Shown here: piece after piece, positions 5,646 to 8,811 of the stretch | Position numbering within the stretch: the first letter of the stretch is position 1 | Layout: the number at the start of each line of letters is the position of its first letter | DNA from: Chloroflexota bacterium | GTDB taxonomy: Bacteria; Chloroflexota; Anaerolineae; Anaerolineales; Anaerolineaceae | Assembly: GCA_012800995.1 (NCBI GenBank) | Contig: JAAZIH010000033.1 | Span: 1-8,811 of the forward strand | Length of the DNA: 8,811 bases | Reading direction: 5' to 3' | Notes under the pieces: generated by a model | Told to the model about the DNA's origin: nothing | The model's database searches: none | What the model saw: the letters and a program-made list of their open reading frames with translations, nothing else | Translations under genes and position numbers: made by a program

Positions 5646-7037
5646 TTATGAAGGCAAGAAAGTGCATAGTTTCAGATTTCCAAGTTGAGTTTCAAGTTGA
5701 AACAACTCATTAACAAAGCCTGTTTTGCTAAACAAGATGTAATACCGTGGTTGCTCTGTTTGAAACAGCAAGCTTTTGCGCATCAATTCGTCTAACACCC
5801 GCTTTGATGCTTTTGTATTCGTCCATTTGACTTCGGCAAAAACAGCCATCTTTGAACCAAGTCCCACCAAGTCAATTTCTTCTTCCTGGCGAAGCGTAGG
5901 ATTCGTTCCCCACCAAGGCCCGCGTTTCAAAATCAAATCTGGAAGTTCGCCTTTTTGATTCATTTCATCAAACAGATCAGTCGCGATCAACTCAAAGCCT
6001 TGTCCCATGAACTCCGAGAGATAGGGTTCCACTTGCTTCTCCCACACTTGCGCGCCTAAGCCCAAAGATATCGCAGAAATGTTATTAGCCACGAAGCGAT
6101 ACCAAAATCGAAAACTGCCATCGTGAATACGATAAACGGTTCGCCGTTTATTATGATTTTCCAATGGGTAAAGTTTGTTTATGATGCCCAGAGATATTAA
6201 ACTCTCCAAATAACGCGATAAGGTACCAGATTGCAAACCCGTTTTTTGCGCAATGTCGTTGTGTTTGCTGCTGCCATTTGCGATGGCACCCAGGATGTCA
6301 TTATATGTTTTTGGCTCACGTAGCTCCTGCAAAAGCAGATTTTTAGGCTCTTCAAACAAGCGTCCGTTCGGGTCGAAAAACAGCTTTTTTAAATTTTCTG
6401 ACATTGGAATTTTTGAGTCAATATAGCTGAGGTAATCTGGAATACCACCCATGGCAACGTGCAAAATGGCAATACTTTCTTTGTCGAACGCTGATAGCAT
6501 TTGGGACGTTTCCTGAAAGCGAAAGGCCTGTAATTTTATCTGAGAGCTACGCCTGCCATAAAGTGGACTTTTGATTCCAAGAACTTGCGTCTCCATAAAA
6601 CTCATTGAAGAACCACACAAAATAAGATGTAGTTTGGTGTTTTTCCACTCATGGTCACAAAAACGCTGAAGAAGTGACGATAACTCGGGATGTGCCTCTG
6701 CCAGATAAGGATATTCATCAATGACGAATATCAATGAATGGTCTTTGGCATAGCTTGCCAAGTCAAGAAACAAGTCTTCATAGTTGCGATAAGCAGGTAA
6801 GTTATCAGAATGCCCCAAAAAGCGATGTACAACTCTGGACATTCCCTCAAGATTCAAGTCACCACCAGATTCCAATGCCATAAAGTAGATGGCATTTTTT
6901 CCTTCAATATACTTTAGTATCAGAGAGGTTTTTCCAATACGGCGCCTGCCATAAATAACCGTAAACTGGAAACTACCAGTTTCATAAAGGCTATTCAAAT
7001 GTCTTAGCTCTGTATCTCGTCCATAGAATACTGTCAT
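5646..7037 (-). CDS. Archaeal-type ATPase with winged helix and DUF234 nuclease-like domain
   Basis: This 463-residue protein, starting at ATG 7037, belongs to the ATPase_2/DUF234 group (STAND/AAA+ P-loop proteins common in archaea and some bacteria). Walker A is GRRRIGKT at 30-37 and Walker B is LIFVIDE at 102-108. A winged helix occupies about 254-290 (NDIAQKTGLQSGTLSRYLESL). The DUF234 domain closes the protein with a PD-(D/E)XK pattern, EIDLVG (D389) and FAEVK (E402, K404), so it may bind or cut DNA. An upstream in-frame TTG at 7082 adds 15 unlikely residues that run over the predicted -10 box. ATG 7037 has GAGG five bases upstream. The Cas4-like pair follows after 10 bases, so all three are co-transcribed. 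Cellular function of the family is poorly known. Confidence 0.82.
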   Translation of the reverse strand: MTVFYGRDTELRHLNSLYETGSFQFTVIYGRRRIGKTSLILKYIEGKNAIYFMALESGGDLNLEGMSRVVHRFLGHSDNLPAYRNYEDLFLDLASYAKDHSLIFVIDEYPYLAEAHPELSSLLQRFCDHEWKNTKLHLILCGSSMSFMETQVLGIKSPLYGRRSSQIKLQAFRFQETSQMLSAFDKESIAILHVAMGGIPDYLSYIDSKIPMSENLKKLFFDPNGRLFEEPKNLLLQELREPKTYNDILGAIANGSSKHNDIAQKTGLQSGTLSRYLESLISLGIINKLYPLENHNKRRTVYRIHDGSFRFWYRFVANNISAISLGLGAQVWEKQVEPYLSEFMGQGFELIATDLFDEMNQKGELPDLILKRGPWWGTNPTLRQEEEIDLVGLGSKMAVFAEVKWTNTKASKRVLDELMRKSLLFQTEQPRYYILFSKTGFVNELFQLETQLGNLKLCTFLPS

Positions 7038-7072
7038 ATCAACCTCGTTAAAGAGATAATGGTTATGGCAAA

Positions 7073-7101
7073 AGTATACCAAAGCTTATTGCAATTAGCA
7101 A
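7073..7101 (-). promoter_or_regulatory. Promoter of the ATPase/Cas4-like operon
   Basis: On the minus strand, -35 TTGCTA (plus 7096-7101, four of six) and -10 TATACT (plus 7073-7078, five of six) are spaced by 17 bp. Transcription would start near 7066, leaving a leader of about 29 bases. The -35 box lies inside an inverted repeat, so a bound regulator would block polymerase. Confidence 0.65.
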
Positions 7102-7136
7102 TAACACGAGTAACATGATCGTAATATTGCTAATTG
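7086..7136. repeat. 12-bp perfect inverted repeat over the ATPase promoter, candidate operator
   Basis: CAATTAGCAATA (7092-7103) and its exact reverse complement TATTGCTAATTG (7125-7136) are 33 bp apart start to start, about three helical turns. The promoter-proximal arm is part of its own palindrome, TTATTGC-AATTA-GCAATAA (7086-7104), which covers the -35 box. The arrangement fits a dimeric repressor bound on one face of the helix. The winged-helix ATPase encoded downstream is a possible but untested candidate. Confidence 0.55.
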
Positions 7137-7189
7137 AAAATTTTTATCCCCAAGCGAAACGTTTTATTATATTCAGATAGTAAGGCATA

Positions 7190-7216
7190 AGAAAACCCGC
7201 TTTCGAGGGCTTCTTG
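7190..7216 (-). terminator. Intrinsic terminator of the ssb-DUF3467-translin operon
   Basis: Thirty-odd bases after the translin-family stop, the minus strand reads AAGAAGCCCTC-GAAA-GCGGG followed by TTTTCTT. A CCC/GGG stem with one U-C mismatch is capped by a C-GAAA-G tetraloop and extended by A-U pairs, and a U-rich tract follows. The stem is short but the layout is that of a rho-independent terminator. The flanking A and T runs might let it work weakly in the other direction too. Confidence 0.6.
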
Positions 7217-7247
7217 CTAATCATAATTTGTTCTTGAGCTTTCAGCG

Positions 7248-7895
7248 TTAATCCATCACACGGTTGTCTAAACGCTCAGTAAATTCATCTATCTTTTTCG
7301 CCAACATTTCCTGACGATAGGCGGTGGTGATATCAGCGCGGGTACGTTCAATAATCCCTCGCGCCAGGTCCGTGCGACGGCGCAAGCCATCTGTGACAGC
7401 ATCCGGATAATCCATCGTTACCAACTGGGTAAAGATTTCATCCATGTTAAAGAGCAAACGCTCAACCTCATCGGTATAACCCGTGCGCAAGATATCCAGG
7501 CATCGGCGACGCATTTCGCCCAGGGTCTCGGTGAGTCCGTTAAGCCATGCCGGCAGTTCAACACCCATTTCGATTGGGCTTGGAAGCGGTTGATCGTGGA
7601 TGATTGCCGCGGTGAGTTTGGCTTCGCAAAATTCCTTCAGCGCGTCTTGCGTGTAGCCTGTGTAATAAAGGTCGGGATGTTCAGGCTTAAGCTGCTTTAG
7701 AATGCAATCCACTATTTCTTGCCCAAATTGAAGCTCTTCTTGCGCTTGCTGAATATCGCCCCTGTGAATAGCACGGATGGCAAGCGACGCGCGACGAATC
7801 AGTTCGCGTGCTTTTTTGAGAGCTTCTTCGCGTTCTACGGTCTTCGCGTTGAACTCCTCGTGGATTTGCTCACAGATTTTCTCTAAATTTTCCAA
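7248..7895 (-). CDS. Translin-family protein (bacterial translin/TRAX homologue)
   Basis: This 215-residue, mostly helical protein aligns by eye with the translin superfamily. It opens with a charged helix (EREEALKKARELIRRAS) and contains the typical DALKEFCEAKL segment at 84-94. It ends with the family signature DYPDAVTDGLRRRTDLARG at about 162-180. In eukaryotes translin and TRAX form the C3PO ring that binds and cleaves RNA. Acidic residues E88 and E91, and E123 and E127, lie roughly where TRAX carries its catalytic acidic cluster, so nuclease activity is possible but needs alignment. I chose TTG 7895, one base after the DUF3467 stop, because AGAGGA stands five bases upstream. The frame is open to TTG 7985, but that start would overlap the previous gene by 89 bases. 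Such proteins are sometimes mislabelled haloacid dehalogenase. Confidence 0.8.
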   Translation of the reverse strand: MENLEKICEQIHEEFNAKTVEREEALKKARELIRRASLAIRAIHRGDIQQAQEELQFGQEIVDCILKQLKPEHPDLYYTGYTQDALKEFCEAKLTAAIIHDQPLPSPIEMGVELPAWLNGLTETLGEMRRRCLDILRTGYTDEVERLLFNMDEIFTQLVTMDYPDAVTDGLRRRTDLARGIIERTRADITTAYRQEMLAKKIDEFTERLDNRVMD

Positions 7896-7896
7896 T

Positions 7897-8214
7897 CTAT
7901 TCCTCTTCTGGCGAGTCCTTTGGATCTGCTGTTCTAAAAAGCTGATCAGCCAAACTGTGTCCGCGTGGAATTTTGATTTCACCAAAGTTGCTTTCGTAGC
8001 GACGCAAATTTTCGTTTAAGGCTTGTATCAACAGTTTCGCGCCTAAAGGCGAAAAAACAAGCCGGGTATTAATTTTCGGTTGTTTAATTCCCGGCAATAT
8101 GCTGGCAAAATCGAGGATGAACTCCTGCGGTGTATGCGTAATATAGGACATATTCACATATTGCGCAGGCAGATCATCCGGTACGCTAATGGTTATTTTC
8201 TTAATTTCCGCCAT
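7897..8214 (-). CDS. DUF3467 domain protein
   Basis: This 105-residue acidic protein matches the DUF3467 pattern. A short beta strand (KKITISVPDDLPAQYVN) leads into MSYITHTPQEFILDFASILPG at about 22-42, then a segment resembling RLVFSPLGAKLLIQALNENLRRYE, here residues about 51-74. Function of the family is unknown. It has no signal peptide, membrane segment or obvious catalytic residues. It lies between ssb (8-base gap) and the translin-family gene (1-base gap). It lacks a clear Shine-Dalgarno sequence, so translation probably depends on ribosomes finishing ssb. Its own last codons, GAA GAG GAA TAG, form the ribosome binding site of the next gene. Confidence 0.8.
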   Translation of the reverse strand: MAEIKKITISVPDDLPAQYVNMSYITHTPQEFILDFASILPGIKQPKINTRLVFSPLGAKLLIQALNENLRRYESNFGEIKIPRGHSLADQLFRTADPKDSPEEE

Positions 8215-8222
8215 TTTAAGTC

Positions 8223-8618
8223 TTAAAAGGGAATTTCGTCATCCATGGAATCTTCCATGTAATCGCTTCCACCACTGGCAGCCTCAGAGCGGGTTGACAT
8301 GAAACGCACCGACTCTGCGGTTACTTCGTAACTGCTCGCCCAAGTTCCGTCATTGCGCTGATAAACGCGGGGTCCGCCATATTGTGGGTCTGGATACAAG
8401 CGTCCTTCAACCAAAACCTTTGATCCTTTTTTAAGATACTGATTACAGCTTTCGGCTTGTCTGCCCCAAACTGAGACACGGAACCAGGTGGTTTCGTCAA
8501 CCTCTTTATATTTCCGGCTGGTTGCCACACTAAAGCTTGTGACAGGATTACCATCTGGTGTGAAACGCATTTCTGGGTCGCGTCCTAAATTACCGATAAT
8601 GATTATTTTTTGATACAT
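8223..8618 (-). CDS. ssb: Single-stranded DNA-binding protein SSB
   Basis: The 131-residue product has the full OB fold of bacterial SSB. It starts MYQKIIIIGNLGRDPEMRFTP and continues with VTSFSVATSR. The aromatic DNA-stacking segment TTWFRVSVWGRQAE is at 43-56 and KGSKVLVEGRL at 64-74. A short acidic tail ends in MDDEIPF (125-131), the tip that recruits repair and replication partners. The linker is short compared with E. coli SSB, which gives a compact protein. It binds single-stranded DNA as a tetramer in replication, repair and recombination. ATG 8618 is preceded by AAAGGA nine bases upstream. It is the first gene of the DUF3467 and translin operon. Confidence 0.96.
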   Translation of the reverse strand: MYQKIIIIGNLGRDPEMRFTPDGNPVTSFSVATSRKYKEVDETTWFRVSVWGRQAESCNQYLKKGSKVLVEGRLYPDPQYGGPRVYQRNDGTWASSYEVTAESVRFMSTRSEAASGGSDYMEDSMDDEIPF

Positions 8619-8667
8619 CTTGGAATTTCCTTTCGTTTATGTGCATTGTGTCAAATCTTCATTAATC

Positions 8668-8697
8668 ATTTTACTTTAAATGATAGTTTTTTGTACA
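8668..8697 (-). promoter_or_regulatory. Possible promoter of the ssb operon
   Basis: On the minus strand TGTACA (plus 8692-8697, four of six) is followed 18 bp later by TAAAAT (plus 8668-8673, five of six), about 50 bases before the ssb ATG. A perfect TTGACA at plus 8649-8654 lies nearer the gene but has no -10 partner, because its partner position falls in the ribosome binding site. The region is AT-rich, so this is tentative. Confidence 0.3.
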
Positions 8698-8706
8698 GGA
8701 AACCTT

Positions 8707-8811
8707 TTAGCTTAAAACAATTGCATTTATTCGAGCGAATTCAATCATTGTGATTACTAAATTCATTACTTGCTCTATCAGGCTCTCTCCAACTAACACA
8801 CCGTTTTTTAG
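8707..8811 (-). CDS. Possible C-terminal end of a minus-strand gene entering from the right edge
   Basis: One minus-strand frame is open from the window edge to a TAA at 8707-8709, giving 34 residues that include NGVLVGESLIEQV. GVLVGESL resembles the last phosphate-binding strand of TIM-barrel enzymes such as indole-3-glycerol phosphate synthase (AVLVGESLM). A 34-codon open stretch occurs by chance about one time in five and the rest of the tail is not typical, so this is only a candidate. If real, the gene ends 88 bases before ssb and runs in the same direction. Confidence 0.3.
   Translation of the reverse strand, partial: LKNGVLVGESLIEQVMNLVITMIEFARINAIVLS

Noticed and set aside
3663..7054. 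Shared 12-mer (minus strand TCTTTAACGAGG) just upstream of the methyltransferase and ATPase starts
   Set aside because: It contains the GAGG ribosome binding site in both places. Several 12-base matches are expected by chance in a window this size, so a shared regulator is not supported.
7896..7985. 30-residue N-terminal extension of the translin-family protein from TTG 7985
   Set aside because: It would overlap DUF3467 by 89 bases. TTG 7895 has an ideally spaced AGAGGA and gives the usual family length.

Overview
This window looks like a piece of an environmental bacterial chromosome, most likely Chloroflexota and perhaps Anaerolineae. That placement is an inference from gene content (a long-N-terminus ArsR-type regulator with an MFS partner, a bacterial translin-family protein beside ssb, a small bacterial SRP RNA) and not from a marker gene. 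GTG and TTG starts with good ribosome binding sites are common.

Layout from left to right. Positions 1-300 are non-coding and hold a well-formed sigma70-type promoter followed by a perfect 16-bp palindrome. They lead into a plus-strand two-gene operon: an ArsR/winged-helix regulator (301-1362) and an MFS transporter (1365-2675). Facing it on the minus strand is a SAM-dependent methyltransferase with a C-terminal zinc ribbon (2718-3656). Immediately upstream of that gene is the SRP RNA gene ffs (3678-3780), with its own -35/-10 promoter placing the transcription start at the RNA's 5' end.

The centre (3901-7037, all minus strand) is a nuclease-rich block. It encodes an AAA+/STAND-like ATPase with a winged helix and a DUF234 PD-(D/E)XK domain. 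Next come two tiny overlapping genes that together make one complete Cas4/RecB-like Fe-S nuclease, split between two membrane segments. A stand-alone PD-(D/E)XK endonuclease resembling the PGN_0703 family follows. A promoter with an inverted-repeat operator candidate precedes the ATPase gene. Three separate PD-(D/E)XK folds in about 3.1 kb between two housekeeping loci suggest an accessory, possibly defensive, insertion. No CRISPR array, cas1/cas2 or DNA methyltransferase is present here.

The right end is a minus-strand information-processing operon, ssb - DUF3467 - translin-family (8618 to 7248), closed by a terminator near 7190-7216. The right edge may carry the last 34 codons of another minus-strand gene. 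The left edge may carry the first codons of a divergent one.

The strongest candidate for an undescribed system is the split membrane-anchored Cas4-like nuclease with its ATPase. Secondary points of interest are the SRP RNA joined to a methyltransferase gene without a clear separate terminator, and the ssb-DUF3467-translin operon.
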